Origin: Paenibacillus sp. 598K
GTDB lineage: Bacteria; Bacillota; Bacilli; Paenibacillales; Paenibacillaceae
Reading direction: 5' to 3'
Assembly (NCBI RefSeq): GCF_003851045.1
Contig: NZ_BFBX01000012.1
Location: 19,546 to 70,899, forward strand
Length of the DNA: 51,354 nucleotides
Part shown: one piece after another, positions 15,941 through 24,449 of the stretch
Layout of the letters: the number at the start of each line of letters is the position of its first letter
How positions within the stretch are numbered: position 1 is the stretch's first letter
Notes under the pieces: generated by a model
The model's database searches: none
Told to the model about the DNA's origin: nothing
The model's input: the letters and a program-made list of their open reading frames with translations, nothing else
Made by a program: the position numbers and the translations under genes

Positions 15941-17095
15941 ATGACTAACTTGCAACTCATCGCGACGTGCCCGATGGGACTCGAGGCCATCGTCGCTCGC
16001 GAGCTCCAGGATCTGGGCTACGCAGACACCCGCACCGAGAATGGCCGGGTCAATTTCAGCGGCGGTCCGGCCGATATTTGCCGCACCAATCTGTGGCTGC
16101 GCACGGCGGACCGGGTGCTGATCAAGATGGGCGAATTCGAGGCGCGCACCTTCGACGAGCTGTTCGAGGGGACCAAGGCGATCGACTGGGCCGACTACAT
16201 CCCCGCTAACGGCGAATTCCCGGTCCAAGGCCGCTCCCATAAATCGCAGCTGTCGAGCGTGCCCGCCTGTCAGGGCATCGTCAAAAAAGCGATCGTCGAA
16301 AAGCTGAAGCTGGCCTACCGCACCGAATGGTTCCCCGAGGACGGCGATCTGTACGCCATTGAGGTGCAGCTGCTCAAGGACCGCGCCCAGATCGTCCTCG
16401 ATACGACTGGCCCAAGCTTGCATAAGCGAGGCTACCGCAAGCTGGTCACCGAAGCGCCGCTCAAGGAGACGATGGCGGCCGCGATGGTGCTGCTCAGTCG
16501 CTGGCGGCCCGAACGCCCGCTCTACGACCCGTTCTGCGGGTCTGGCACGATCCCGGTCGAGGCAGCGATGATCGGCTGGAATATCGCGCCGGGCTTGCGC
16601 CGCAGCTTCAGCAGCGAGCCGTGGCCGATCATCGGACAGGCCGCCTGGGACGACGCCCAGGACGAAGCGTTCGACGCCGTCAGGGACGACATCCCGCTGC
16701 AGATCGGCGGCTCCGACATCGACGGCAGCGCGATCGAGATCGCTCTCGCCTCGGCCGCCAAGGCTGGACTCGCCAAGCAGCTGACGTGGCAGACGATGCC
16801 GGTCCATGAGGTGCGTCTCGAGGGCGAATACGGCTGCATCATCACCAACCCGCCCTATGGCGAGCGTCTGGGCACGGACCGCGAGGCCGATCGCGCCGTC
16901 CGCGAGCTGGGCGCGATCGCAGCCGCTGCGCCGTCCTGGTCGGTCTTCGCGCTGAGTCCCTCGCGCGAGTTCGAGCGCGACTATGGCAAGCCTGCCCACA
17001 AGAAGCGCAAGCTGTACAACGGCCGGATCGAGTGCTCGCTCTATCAGTACCTTGGCCCGCTGCCTCCCTTCCGTCAGACGGAACGGCAGGATTAG
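15941..17095 (+). CDS. THUMP-domain 23S rRNA (guanine-N2) methyltransferase, RlmL/YpsC type
   Basis: A 384-residue RNA methyltransferase. The N-terminal ferredoxin-like/THUMP region (about 1-155) begins LIATCPMGLEAIVARELQDLG. The Rossmann-type catalytic domain has DPFCGSGTIPVEAAM (SAM site) and the IITNPPYGERLG motif, an N-P-P-Y signature for methylating exocyclic amino groups. Length matches the short Firmicutes YpsC form rather than the fused RlmKL of enterobacteria. Start ATG 15941 has GAAGAGG ten bases upstream; the ORF extends upstream without a ribosome site. The next gene starts six bases after its stop. Confidence 0.92.
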   Translation: MTNLQLIATCPMGLEAIVARELQDLGYADTRTENGRVNFSGGPADICRTNLWLRTADRVLIKMGEFEARTFDELFEGTKAIDWADYIPANGEFPVQGRSHKSQLSSVPACQGIVKKAIVEKLKLAYRTEWFPEDGDLYAIEVQLLKDRAQIVLDTTGPSLHKRGYRKLVTEAPLKETMAAAMVLLSRWRPERPLYDPFCGSGTIPVEAAMIGWNIAPGLRRSFSSEPWPIIGQAAWDDAQDEAFDAVRDDIPLQIGGSDIDGSAIEIALASAAKAGLAKQLTWQTMPVHEVRLEGEYGCIITNPPYGERLGTDREADRAVRELGAIAAAAPSWSVFALSPSREFERDYGKPAHKKRKLYNGRIECSLYQYLGPLPPFRQTERQD

Positions 17096-17100
17096 GCGGC

Positions 17101-19053
17101 ATGGGAAGAACGATGCCCTCGTTCCTGCGCACCTCCGTGCGCATCCCTGGTCTTGAGCTGATCGTATTCGTCCTGCTGATGCTGCTCAAGCTGTACCTGT
17201 TCGACGCGTCGATCAACGTCCGCAACATGCGGATGGGGCTCGACGATGTGATCGTCGCGACGGGGACGATCGGCCTCATCGTCTTCTGGACGCTGTGGCT
17301 TTCCCGCCGAGTCCGACTGATCGTCCTGGCCGTGCTTCATCTTGTCCTGACCGTCATTCTCTATGCCGACCTGCTCTACTTCCGCTACTTCCAGGACTTG
17401 ATCTCGATCCCGGTGCTGCTGCAGGCCGGGCAAGTGGGCGCGCTCGGCGACAGTATCGGCTCGCTGCTGGAGCCCCGCGACCTCCTGCTGTTCGCCGACT
17501 GGCCGCTATCCATCGCACTGGCGCTCCGCGTCTTGTTGCGCCGCCAGCCTGCCGTCCGCTCAGCGACGGGCGTCTCCCGCTGGCGCACAGCCGCGCTGCG
17601 GGTCGTCCTCAGTCTGGTCGTATGCGCGATCAGTCTGGCTCTCGTCTTCGTGCCGATCCAGATCGCCAAGCGGACGTGGGCGCAAGGTCTGTTCGTCGGC
17701 ATCTGGTGGAATGTGTCGCTCTACAATGTCACCGGCCTCTTCGGCTTCCACGGCTATGACGCCTATGTGTATGCGAAGAAGGCGATCGGCCAGCAGCAGC
17801 TGCCGGAGCCTGAGCTGCTCGAGACTGCCAAGTGGCTCGAGGAGCATCGCTCGCGGACGACGCCGCCGCAGGATGACGCGCTGTTCGGCGCGTACCGCGG
17901 CGCCAACGTCGTTATGGTGCAGGCAGAGGCGTTTCAGAGCTTTTTGATCGGCCGCTCGTACATGGACCAGGTCATCACGCCGAATCTCAATGCGCTCATC
18001 GAGGAAAGCGCGTATTTCCCTGACTTCTATCATCAGACGGCGCAGGGTCGCACCTCGGATGCGGATTTTGCCGCCCAATGCTCGCTGCAGCCGTTGCCGA
18101 CCGGGTCGGTGTTCATCCGTTATGCCCAGCATGCCTATAGCTGTCTGCCCGGCGTCCTCAAGGACAATGGCTACGATACCGCAGTGTTCCATGCCTACGA
18201 CGGAGGCTTCTGGAATCGCAATGTCATGTACAACACGATGGGTTATGCCAACTACTATAACCGCAGCGATTACATCATCGACGAGCCGCTCGGCTGGACG
18301 GTTGGCGACCGTTCGTTTTTCCGCCAGTCGACGGAGAAGATGGCGCAGATGAGCAGTCCCTTCTACTCGTTCCTCATCACGCTGACCAGTCATCATCCGT
18401 ATCCGATGCCGAAGAGTCATCATACACTGGCGCTCGGCGAGCTGGAGGGGACGATGTTCGGCGACTATCTCCAGAGCGTTCACTATGTCGATCAGGCGCT
18501 CGGCTCCTTCGTCGAGGATCTGAAACAGCGCGGCCTGTGGGAGCGTTCCATCTTCGTCTTCTACGGCGATCATGACAACTCGATCCGCGACTGGCAGCCC
18601 TTCGAGACGTTCCTCGGCGAAGAGCTGTCCGAGCTGCGGCGGGAGCAACTGCAGCGTCAGGTGCCGCTCATCGTGCATACGCCGGACAGCGGTCTGGCGG
18701 GCGAGTATCCCGGGGGCGGACAGCTTGACATCGCGCCGACGCTGCTCCACCTGCTCGGCATCGACACCGGCGAGCCCTTCATGCTGGGGGCGCCGCTGCT
18801 GACGGCACAGCCGCCGCAGGAACGGATGGTCGTCTTCCGTAACGGCGCTTATGCCACCGACTCGCATTATTACACGCCTGCCGCCGATGGTATCCCGGAG
18901 CACGGCGTCTGCTACGACCTGGCGACGGGCGAGCCCGCCGGGACAGACGCCTGTGTCGACCAGGCCGCCGAGGCGCGAGCGCAGCTGCTGCACTCCGATC
19001 GCATCATTAACTACAACCTGCTGCCCCGTTTGCGCGAGCTGCGAGAGCGCTGA
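17101..19053 (+). CDS. LTA synthase family sulfatase-fold membrane enzyme
   Basis: A 650-residue protein with about five N-terminal transmembrane helices (to about residue 225) and an extracellular sulfatase-type domain. ANVVMVQAEAFQSF supplies the metal-binding Glu, and QGRTSDADF contains the catalytic Thr equivalent to the one in LtaS. FYGDHDNSI gives the D-H metal ligands, and TLTSHHPY is another family motif. LtaS-type enzymes transfer glycerol phosphate from phosphatidylglycerol to build lipoteichoic acid; related proteins act as primases or phosphoglycerol transferases on other glycans. ATG 17101 is the proposed start; ATG 17113, with GGGAAG just before it, is an alternative. Probably cotranscribed with the preceding rRNA methyltransferase gene. 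Confidence 0.9.
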   Translation: MGRTMPSFLRTSVRIPGLELIVFVLLMLLKLYLFDASINVRNMRMGLDDVIVATGTIGLIVFWTLWLSRRVRLIVLAVLHLVLTVILYADLLYFRYFQDLISIPVLLQAGQVGALGDSIGSLLEPRDLLLFADWPLSIALALRVLLRRQPAVRSATGVSRWRTAALRVVLSLVVCAISLALVFVPIQIAKRTWAQGLFVGIWWNVSLYNVTGLFGFHGYDAYVYAKKAIGQQQLPEPELLETAKWLEEHRSRTTPPQDDALFGAYRGANVVMVQAEAFQSFLIGRSYMDQVITPNLNALIEESAYFPDFYHQTAQGRTSDADFAAQCSLQPLPTGSVFIRYAQHAYSCLPGVLKDNGYDTAVFHAYDGGFWNRNVMYNTMGYANYYNRSDYIIDEPLGWTVGDRSFFRQSTEKMAQMSSPFYSFLITLTSHHPYPMPKSHHTLALGELEGTMFGDYLQSVHYVDQALGSFVEDLKQRGLWERSIFVFYGDHDNSIRDWQPFETFLGEELSELRREQLQRQVPLIVHTPDSGLAGEYPGGGQLDIAPTLLHLLGIDTGEPFMLGAPLLTAQPPQERMVVFRNGAYATDSHYYTPAADGIPEHGVCYDLATGEPAGTDACVDQAAEARAQLLHSDRIINYNLLPRLRELRER

Positions 19054-19075
19054 TCCCGATGCCTCGCATCAACAT

Positions 19076-19121
19076 AAAGAGCTGTCTCCCCGGTCCGTAA
19101 ACCGGCTGGAGACAGCTCTTT
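19076..19121. terminator. Strong bidirectional terminator
   Basis: AAAGAGCTGTCTCC (19076-19089) pairs perfectly with GGAGACAGCTCTTT (19108-19121), with an inner CCGGT/ACCGG stem. It ends in T runs on both strands and serves the LTA-synthase-like gene (+) and the DUF1450 gene (-). Confidence 0.93.
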
Positions 19122-19125
19122 TTGA

Positions 19126-19353
19126 TTAACGCTTGAAGAAGGCCTTCGCCTTCTCGATCGCTTCGTCCTCGGTTGGCGCCTTGATGTAGCGACCATTGAC
19201 GAAAATGAAGGCATAACGCTTGCATGGTCCGCAGTAGGATTTACAGCCGACCTTCACCTCGGTATCCGGCAGCTCCTTGCTCAGCTTGTTCAACATCGTC
19301 TTGACTTTGACATGCTGGCATTTATCGCAGATACGAATATCGTTGGTTGCCAT
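19126..19353 (-). CDS. DUF1450 family small Cys-rich protein
   Basis: A 75-residue protein with five cysteines arranged as C9-x2-C12 and C37-x3-C41-x2-C44, which suggests a metal or Fe-S site. The family includes Bacillus YuzB; function unknown. The start is ATG 19353, four bases after the stop of the A-type carrier-like gene, with no separate ribosome site, so translation is probably coupled. An upstream in-frame Met would overlap that gene. The pairing of a cysteine-rich DUF1450 protein with a cysteine-poor HesB-fold protein may be meaningful. Confidence 0.8.
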   Translation of the reverse strand: MATNDIRICDKCQHVKVKTMLNKLSKELPDTEVKVGCKSYCGPCKRYAFIFVNGRYIKAPTEDEAIEKAKAFFKR

Positions 19354-19357
19354 CGAC

Positions 19358-19660
19358 TTAATGATCGCCGTGATTGCCTTTGGACGGGTTGGTAATGGCG
19401 AACCCTTCCTGCGGCACATAGAAATAGTCGATCCGCACGCCGTCGAGCATCGGCTCGTTTTTGCTCAGCACGACATCGATTTCCTTGTCGGTCGAGACAA
19501 CCTCGTCATTGTCCGTTGCGACATCAAGCGACATGCCGTAATGCGCATGGTCACCGTGTTGATGCGTCACCGAGACGCGCAGCATTTTTCCTTCGTTTTC
19601 CGGCTTGTCCAGCTCGGCGCGCAGCACCTTTGCCGCATTGCGAGAAATTTTGCATTTCAT
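19358..19660 (-). CDS. HesB/IscA-like (A-type Fe-S carrier fold) protein lacking the ligand cysteines
   Basis: A 100-residue protein whose pattern (KISRNAAKVLRAELDKPENEGKMLRVSVT... GMSLDV... VVLSKNEPMLDGVRIDYFYVPQEGFAITNP) follows the iron-sulfur biosynthesis A-type fold. The three Fe-S ligand cysteines of IscA/SufA are absent; the only Cys is C3. Instead it has histidine clusters HQHGDHAHYG (about 33-42) and GNHGDH at the C-terminus, possibly a metal site. A classical Fe-S scaffold role is therefore doubtful. Start ATG 19660 with AAGGAG ten bases upstream. Cotranscribed with DUF1450. Confidence 0.78.
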   Translation of the reverse strand: MKCKISRNAAKVLRAELDKPENEGKMLRVSVTHQHGDHAHYGMSLDVATDNDEVVSTDKEIDVVLSKNEPMLDGVRIDYFYVPQEGFAITNPSKGNHGDH

Positions 19661-19709
19661 CGTAGGTCATCTCCTTGAGTGTAGAAGTGAAGTATACGTC
19701 ACGAAGCCC

Positions 19710-19729
19710 CGTCCCGGCTCGCCGGGACG
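19710..19729. repeat. GC-rich palindrome in the 5' leader of the HesB-like gene
   Basis: CGTCCCGGC-TC-GCCGGGACG (19710-19729) is a 9-bp inverted repeat 50 bases upstream of the HesB-like start. No T run follows on either strand, so it is not a typical terminator. It may be a leader hairpin or operator. Confidence 0.5.
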
Positions 19730-19770
19730 AGGACAGTGGAAAACTCCAGCAGATACAGACTATACCTCTC

Positions 19771-19800
19771 ATTGTATAGGATATTGGCTTGCCAATTCAA
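19771..19800 (-). promoter_or_regulatory. Putative promoter of the HesB-like/DUF1450 operon
   Basis: On the minus strand: TTGAAT (19800-19795), an 18-bp spacer, and TACAAT (19776-19771), or TATACA at 16 bp. Confidence 0.45.
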
Positions 19801-19831
19801 CTGTTTATTTGCGGCGGTAGCCAGCAGCGAT

Positions 19832-20809
19832 CTACAGCGACTGCACATCTGTCTGCTGAGCGCTCAGGTCCGTCAACAGTTGGATGTACAGGCTTTTGAT
19901 CTCAGCGTACATATCCACCAGCTGCGTCAGCGGCAGCGGGTTAACCCCGCAGCCTGCCTCGATGGTGAACCCCGGACGGCCGAAGGCGTAAATAAACCAG
20001 TCCTTGTAGCCTGCATCGCTGCCCTCCAGCTTCACCGCCTCGTATCCGCTCGCCTTCGCTAGCCGTCGAGCCAGACCTTCGGCATGCGGCGGCTCATAGC
20101 CCCGATAGTTCCAGTAGATCTCCTGTCCCTGCGTATGCAGCGACAGCACCGTCTCAAAGTCCTTGCGCACCGTCCATGCCGCCATCGCCTGCGCCTCCGG
20201 TTCGCTGAGCGGCGTCGGTCCCGGATAATCTCTTGGCCCTGGACCAGACACGGCGCGCCGGGCGTACTCCTCCTCCCAAAAGGCGGGATACTGATCGTTG
20301 AGGTCTACCCCGCGAATGTTGGCCTTCCATTGCTGGAAGTCTGACGAGCCGCCATTCCAAGCTAGCAGACGTTCCCGCCATGGATGCTGCTCGGTCGCGC
20401 CGTCCACGACCAGCTCGACGCCATCGGGGTTGACCATCGGCACAAGCCATAGCGTATATCGCGAATAGACCTCTTGCAGGTCCAGCCATCCGAATGGCTG
20501 ATCGTCGGCATAGCAGCACGCCAGATCCTCTACCAAGGTCATCGCTATAAGTGACGTGATCCATTCGTTGGCGTGACAAGCGGCATGCAAATGGAGTCGG
20601 CTCCCTCCTTCGCCAAACCGGATCGCCTCGATCGGCTTGCCCATGACGCTGTAGCCGACAACCTCCCGCTCCAAAAATGGATACGCCTTCGTCAGCGACG
20701 ACACGTCCGCCTCGCAAAATGCCGGATGATATCCCGTCTCGTTCGCAGCGATCCGCGATGCCCTGTGTGCAACCCAGTGCTCCGGTCGGTAGAGTAGCGA
20801 TTTCAACAC
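19832..20809 (-). CDS. M14 family zinc carboxypeptidase (gamma-D-glutamyl-meso-diaminopimelate peptidase type)
   Basis: A 325-residue metallopeptidase. The zinc ligands are H79 and E82 in CHANEW and the His of SLHTQG; the substrate/carboxylate region includes MVNPDGVEL and RGVDLN, and FTIEAGCG carries the catalytic Glu. These match the M14C group that cleaves the peptide stems of peptidoglycan. Unlike Bacillus sphaericus ENP1 it has no LysM domains and no signal peptide, so it may act on recycled muropeptides in the cytoplasm. I start it at GTG 20809, seven bases after GGAGG; longer readings lack a ribosome site. Confidence 0.85.
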   Translation of the reverse strand: MLKSLLYRPEHWVAHRASRIAANETGYHPAFCEADVSSLTKAYPFLEREVVGYSVMGKPIEAIRFGEGGSRLHLHAACHANEWITSLIAMTLVEDLACCYADDQPFGWLDLQEVYSRYTLWLVPMVNPDGVELVVDGATEQHPWRERLLAWNGGSSDFQQWKANIRGVDLNDQYPAFWEEEYARRAVSGPGPRDYPGPTPLSEPEAQAMAAWTVRKDFETVLSLHTQGQEIYWNYRGYEPPHAEGLARRLAKASGYEAVKLEGSDAGYKDWFIYAFGRPGFTIEAGCGVNPLPLTQLVDMYAEIKSLYIQLLTDLSAQQTDVQSL

Positions 20810-20964
20810 GTTACAACCTCCTTCATGCTCCCGCAAGAGATGGACCTCCGACACGCTCGCTTGAAGCCAGACGCGGCCGCGCCGTGACGAGCCCGGCCTC
20901 CCGGGCCGTTGCAATTACCTCATGTGTATGCATCCAACGGCCATTCATGCCACCAACGCAACGG

Positions 20965-21009
20965 CAAAGAAAAGACCGCCTTGACCCGAATCGCCGGGCG
21001 GGCGGTCTC
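20965..21009 (-). terminator. Terminator of murI
   Basis: Read on the minus strand, GAGACCGCC pairs with GGCGGTCTTTTC (21009-21000 with 20981-20969), followed by TTTGCC. Confidence 0.75.
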
Positions 21010-21015
21010 ACATCT

Positions 21016-21831
21016 CTAACCGATCTTGGGCACCTGCCAGACGACAGGCGTCAGCTCGATCTGCTCATCGAGCCAGTCCTGGGCGATCATCTTGAACAGC
21101 CGGGGGTCGCCGCTGCAGCAGAACTGATGGACCGGGATGACATCGCCTTGCGAGAGCTTGCCTTTGTGCTGGAGGATCGTGCTAATCTCTCGCGCCGTCT
21201 CCTCGGCAGAGGAGATCAGCGTCACCTCCGGCCCCATCACCGCCGAGATCGTCTCGGCCAGGAACGGATAATGCGTACAGCCGAGGATCAGCGTATCCAG
21301 CTGCTGACCCTTCAGTCCTGCGAGCGACTCGGCCACCGCTGCGTACGTCTCGGCAGAATAAAAATTGCCCTGCTCGACGAGCGGCACGAAGCGGGGACAG
21401 GCTTGGCTCAGCACCTCGATGTTCGGGCTGAGCTGCTTGAGCGCCTGCTCGTAGGCGCCGCTGCGGATCGTCCCTTCCGTGCCGATGACGCCGACCAGAC
21501 CGGATTTGGTCCGACCGACGGCAGCCCGCGACCCGGGATGGATCACGCCGACGACGGGGATGTTGACTCGCGCTCTTATATCTTCCAGGGCGACCGCCGT
21601 AGCCGTATTGCAAGCAATGACGATCATCTTTGGTCCGAACTGAATGAGATAGTCCACGATCTCACGGGTAAAACGCAATACCTCTTCATAAGGTCTCGGT
21701 CCGTAAGGGGTTCGCAGCGTATCGCCGAAGTAGATGATCCGCTCGCGCGGAAGCTGGCGCATCACTTCCTTCGCTACTGTAAGACCGCCTACGCCCGAAT
21801 CTAGGATGGCTATTGGATGTTGCACGGACAC
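21016..21831 (-). CDS. murI: Glutamate racemase
   Basis: A 271-residue enzyme making D-glutamate for peptidoglycan. The N-terminal AILDSGVGGLTVAKEV is the family signature, the two catalytic cysteines lie in IACNTATA and LGCTHYPF, and IYFGDTLRTPYG is conserved. Start is probably GTG 21831, a few bases after AGGAAAG; GTG 21825 is an alternative. The reading frame continues upstream to 21960 but would include the promoter. It is followed at some distance by the M14 peptidase, so two cell-wall genes lie side by side. Confidence 0.93.
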   Translation of the reverse strand: MSVQHPIAILDSGVGGLTVAKEVMRQLPRERIIYFGDTLRTPYGPRPYEEVLRFTREIVDYLIQFGPKMIVIACNTATAVALEDIRARVNIPVVGVIHPGSRAAVGRTKSGLVGVIGTEGTIRSGAYEQALKQLSPNIEVLSQACPRFVPLVEQGNFYSAETYAAVAESLAGLKGQQLDTLILGCTHYPFLAETISAVMGPEVTLISSAEETAREISTILQHKGKLSQGDVIPVHQFCCSGDPRLFKMIAQDWLDEQIELTPVVWQVPKIG

Positions 21832-21938
21832 ACCGCTTTCCTGGTCATTTTCACGTTGCTGTCGCAAGAACCTGGGCCTGCTACTATGCGCAATTGCTAC
21901 GAAATAGAATATGTATCGCGGTTTCAAAACGTACCTAC

Positions 21939-21967
21939 ATAGTAGCGCAATTTCGGACAAGGTTCAA
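21939..21967 (-). promoter_or_regulatory. SigmaA-type promoter of murI
   Basis: On the minus strand: TTGAAC (21967-21962), a 17-bp spacer, and TACTAT (21944-21939). It supports starting murI downstream of it. Confidence 0.6.
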
Positions 21968-22011
21968 GGATAGCCAACCCTACAAAGTGAGGATTTGGCC
22001 TCGCAGCATAC

Positions 22012-22041
22012 TTAAAGGGCGAGCCGAGGCTCGCCCTTTAA
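22012..22041 (-). terminator. Terminator of the GH4 glycosidase gene
   Basis: TTAAAGGGCGAGCC (22012-22025) and GGCTCGCCCTTTAA (22028-22041) are perfect inverted repeats just past the stop codon. The flanking T run is short. Confidence 0.8.
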
Positions 22042-22053
22042 GGTTCAACGGTA

Positions 22054-23352
22054 TTAACGGTAGGATGGCAGCCAATCGCCATGGGCTTCGATTAAATCGT
22101 CGCACATCGCGATAATATCGTCCATCGACAGCTCGGCGCTGGTATGCGGGTCGAGCAGGGCAGCATGGTAGATATGCTCCCTTTTGCCCGTGATAGCTGC
22201 TTCGATCGTCAATAGCTGCGTATTGATGTTCGTCCGGTTGAGCGCCGCCAGCTGCGGCGGCAGATCGCCGATATAGGTCGGCTGCACGCCGCTGCGATCG
22301 ACGAGACAAGGCACCTCGACGCAAGCCTCGCGCGGCAGATTGGTGATCAGTCCGTTGTTCATCACGTTGCCGCCGATTTTGTAGGGGACGTCCGTCTCGA
22401 TCGCTTCGAAGATATACGAGGCGTACTCGTGGGAGCGCTCATGCTTCAGCTCGACGTTGTTGACCAGCTCGTCGCGCATCTTGGTCCAACGTTCGATCTG
22501 TTCAACACAGCGGCGCGGGTACTCATCAAGCGGGATGTTGAGCTGTTCGATCAGCTCCGGATAATTGCGCTTGATGAAGTAGGGATGGTACTCGGCATTG
22601 TGCTCCGAGGATTCTGTCACATAATGACCGAATTTGAACATCAGTTCGTAGCGCACCATATCATGATGCTTTTCCTTTTGCTTCTCTGCGGCGCGACGCT
22701 TGATCTCCGGATACAGATCCTCGCCGTCGCGGGTCGCTTCGAGCAGCCAGGCCATATGGTTGATGCCGGCGATTTTCGTTTTGACGCCCTCGGTGTCGAT
22801 GCCGAGATCCTTGAACAGATGCGGCACGCATACCTGCACGCTGTGGCAGAGGCCGACAGTAGAGACGCCGCCATGCGTATTCATCACATTGGTCAGCACA
22901 GCCATCGGGTTCGTATAGTTCAGGAACAGCGCGTCCGGGCATACCTCCCGGATATCGCGAGCGAAGTCGAGCATAACCGGAATCGTCCGCAGATTGCGGA
23001 AGATGCCGCCGATGCCGATCGTGTCGGCGATCGTTTGGCGCAGACCGTATTTTTTCGGAATTTCGAAGTCGGTAATGGTGCACGGATCGTAACCGCCCAC
23101 CTGGATCGCATTAACGACATACTTCGCGCCGCGCAGCGCCTCCTTGCGGTCGCTGTACGCTTTGACGGTGCATGTGCTGCCCGACGATTGAGCCAGATTG
23201 AGCAGCATTTGCTCAGAGTCCTTCAGCCGCTGGGCGTCGATGTCGAACAACGCCAGCTCGAACTGCTGCAGCGCAGGCGTCAGCATGCAGTCTCCCAAAA
23301 CATTTTTGGCGAAAACAGTGCTGCCGGCACCCAGAAACGTAATTTTGGACAT
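22054..23352 (-). CDS. melA: GH4 family alpha-galactosidase/alpha-glucosidase (MelA-like)
   Basis: A 432-residue NAD+- and Mn2+-dependent glycosidase. It has the Rossmann start ITFLGAGSTVF (NAD site), NYTNPMAV, C169 in GLCHSVQ and H199 in GINHMAW as metal ligands. GH4 enzymes hydrolyse by oxidation-elimination at C3 rather than by simple acid-base catalysis. Alpha-galactosidase MelA is the nearest type I recognise, but the exact sugar cannot be told; some relatives act on alpha-galacturonides, which would fit the uronate genes elsewhere in the window. ATG 23352 follows AGGAGGAG. Divergent from an AraC-type regulator that probably controls it. Confidence 0.85.
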   Translation of the reverse strand: MSKITFLGAGSTVFAKNVLGDCMLTPALQQFELALFDIDAQRLKDSEQMLLNLAQSSGSTCTVKAYSDRKEALRGAKYVVNAIQVGGYDPCTITDFEIPKKYGLRQTIADTIGIGGIFRNLRTIPVMLDFARDIREVCPDALFLNYTNPMAVLTNVMNTHGGVSTVGLCHSVQVCVPHLFKDLGIDTEGVKTKIAGINHMAWLLEATRDGEDLYPEIKRRAAEKQKEKHHDMVRYELMFKFGHYVTESSEHNAEYHPYFIKRNYPELIEQLNIPLDEYPRRCVEQIERWTKMRDELVNNVELKHERSHEYASYIFEAIETDVPYKIGGNVMNNGLITNLPREACVEVPCLVDRSGVQPTYIGDLPPQLAALNRTNINTQLLTIEAAITGKREHIYHAALLDPHTSAELSMDDIIAMCDDLIEAHGDWLPSYR

Positions 23353-23452
23353 GTGTATTTCTCCTCCTGTGGCATAGGTAGTAAGTATCTCGTGCTTCCT
23401 TCACTATAAAAGAAAGACCGCCGCAGAGGTATGGAATAAATAAGGATCGATA

Positions 23453-23481
23453 TGGACAAATGTAGTCTCTTCACGTACTCT
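23453..23481 (+). promoter_or_regulatory. Putative promoter of the AraC regulator gene
   Basis: TGGACA (23453-23458), a 17-bp spacer and TACTCT (23476-23481). On the other strand a TATAGT (23408-23403) may be the -10 of the GH4 gene. Confidence 0.4.
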
Positions 23482-23483
23482 CA

Positions 23484-23505
23484 TAGGAGGAGCTATATGA
23501 CGTGA
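23484..23505 (+). other. Strong ribosome site with a two-codon ORF upstream of the AraC gene
   Basis: TAGGAGGAG (23484-23492) is followed after five bases by ATG-ACG-TGA (23497-23505), a Met-Thr-stop minimal ORF. An alternative reading is GTG 23502, giving a 15-codon peptide that overlaps the AraC start. Both lie before a second ribosome site (AAAGGAG) and the true AraC start at 23530. Confidence 0.35.
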
Positions 23506-23529
23506 ATTTGCAAAAGGAGATCGATTCGC

Positions 23530-24390
23530 ATGCCTTCAAATCACTATGAAGTATCGCTCGGCATCAATAGCTTGCCGCCGGAAGGCGAATTGTCTGTTCT
23601 TTTTAGCGGCTGCGGCAAGCCGTTGCCCTTGCATCGGATGGGACCGGCTGTCCATAACTACTATCTGATCCACACGGTGATGCAGGGACGAGGCAGCTTC
23701 GAGATGGCAGGAAAGCGGTACGATTGTCGGGCAGGCGATACATTCGTCATCTTCCCCGGCGAGCTGTTCACCTACGCTGCTGACGCCACGGAGCCGTGGC
23801 AATACCGCTGGGTGGCCCTGGTCGGCGCCGCCGCTCCGAAGCTGCTGCAGGCGTTGTACATCACGCCGGCGAGCCCAGTCCGCCATCATGTGGACACGCG
23901 CCGAATCCGCGTATTGTACGATCGGATGCGACTGGCCTTCCAGAGCAACGATACGCCGGTCATGGCCGCGCTGGAGGCGAGCGGGCAGCTGCGCCTGCTG
24001 CTCCGTCAGCTCGGGACCACATCCGCCGACGCCAGCCTCGCTCCCGCCTCCCGCCCGTCCGATGTCGAGCGCCAGGTCGGTCAGATGGCGATGTGGCTGT
24101 CGCTGCAGTATGATCAGAATCTCTCCATCGCCCAGATCGCCAAAACCTTGGGCTACCATCGGACGCATCTGTCCAAAATGTTCAAGCAGGTCATCGGCTT
24201 GTCGCCCTCGCAGTATCTGTACCGGATACGGATGGAGCGGGCCGAAAGTCTGCTGGCGAGCGACCTGACAATCGGTCAGATCGCCTCCTCCGTCGGCTAC
24301 CCCGACCCGCTCTACTTTTCCAAGCAGTTCCGCCGCTGGAAAGGCGTCACGCCTTCAGACTTTCGCCGCGACTTGCCCGGTCAGCCTTGA
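23530..24390 (+). CDS. AraC-family transcriptional regulator
   Basis: A 286-residue regulator with an N-terminal cupin sugar-binding domain (about 40-100, with YDCRAGDTFVIFPGELFTY) and two helix-turn-helix units near the C-terminus (NLSIAQIAKTLGYHRTHLSKMFKQ and LTIGQIASSVGYPDPLYFSKQFRRWKG). Its divergent placement from the GH4 glycosidase gene suggests it senses the glycosidase substrate and activates that gene, the usual design for raffinose/melibiose regulators. ATG 23530 has AAAGGAG. A strong upstream ribosome site with a two-codon ORF precedes it. Confidence 0.9.
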   Translation: MPSNHYEVSLGINSLPPEGELSVLFSGCGKPLPLHRMGPAVHNYYLIHTVMQGRGSFEMAGKRYDCRAGDTFVIFPGELFTYAADATEPWQYRWVALVGAAAPKLLQALYITPASPVRHHVDTRRIRVLYDRMRLAFQSNDTPVMAALEASGQLRLLLRQLGTTSADASLAPASRPSDVERQVGQMAMWLSLQYDQNLSIAQIAKTLGYHRTHLSKMFKQVIGLSPSQYLYRIRMERAESLLASDLTIGQIASSVGYPDPLYFSKQFRRWKGVTPSDFRRDLPGQP

Positions 24391-24449
24391 CGGCCGACCC
24401 GCTCCAGGACCGTATCAGACGGCCAGCAAGCGGTTTGCCGGGAGCGCGC

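Noticed and set aside
17108..17124. LexA-like GAAC...GTTC at the start of the LTA-synthase-like gene
   Set aside because: The half sites are 9 bases apart instead of 4 and lie inside the coding region.
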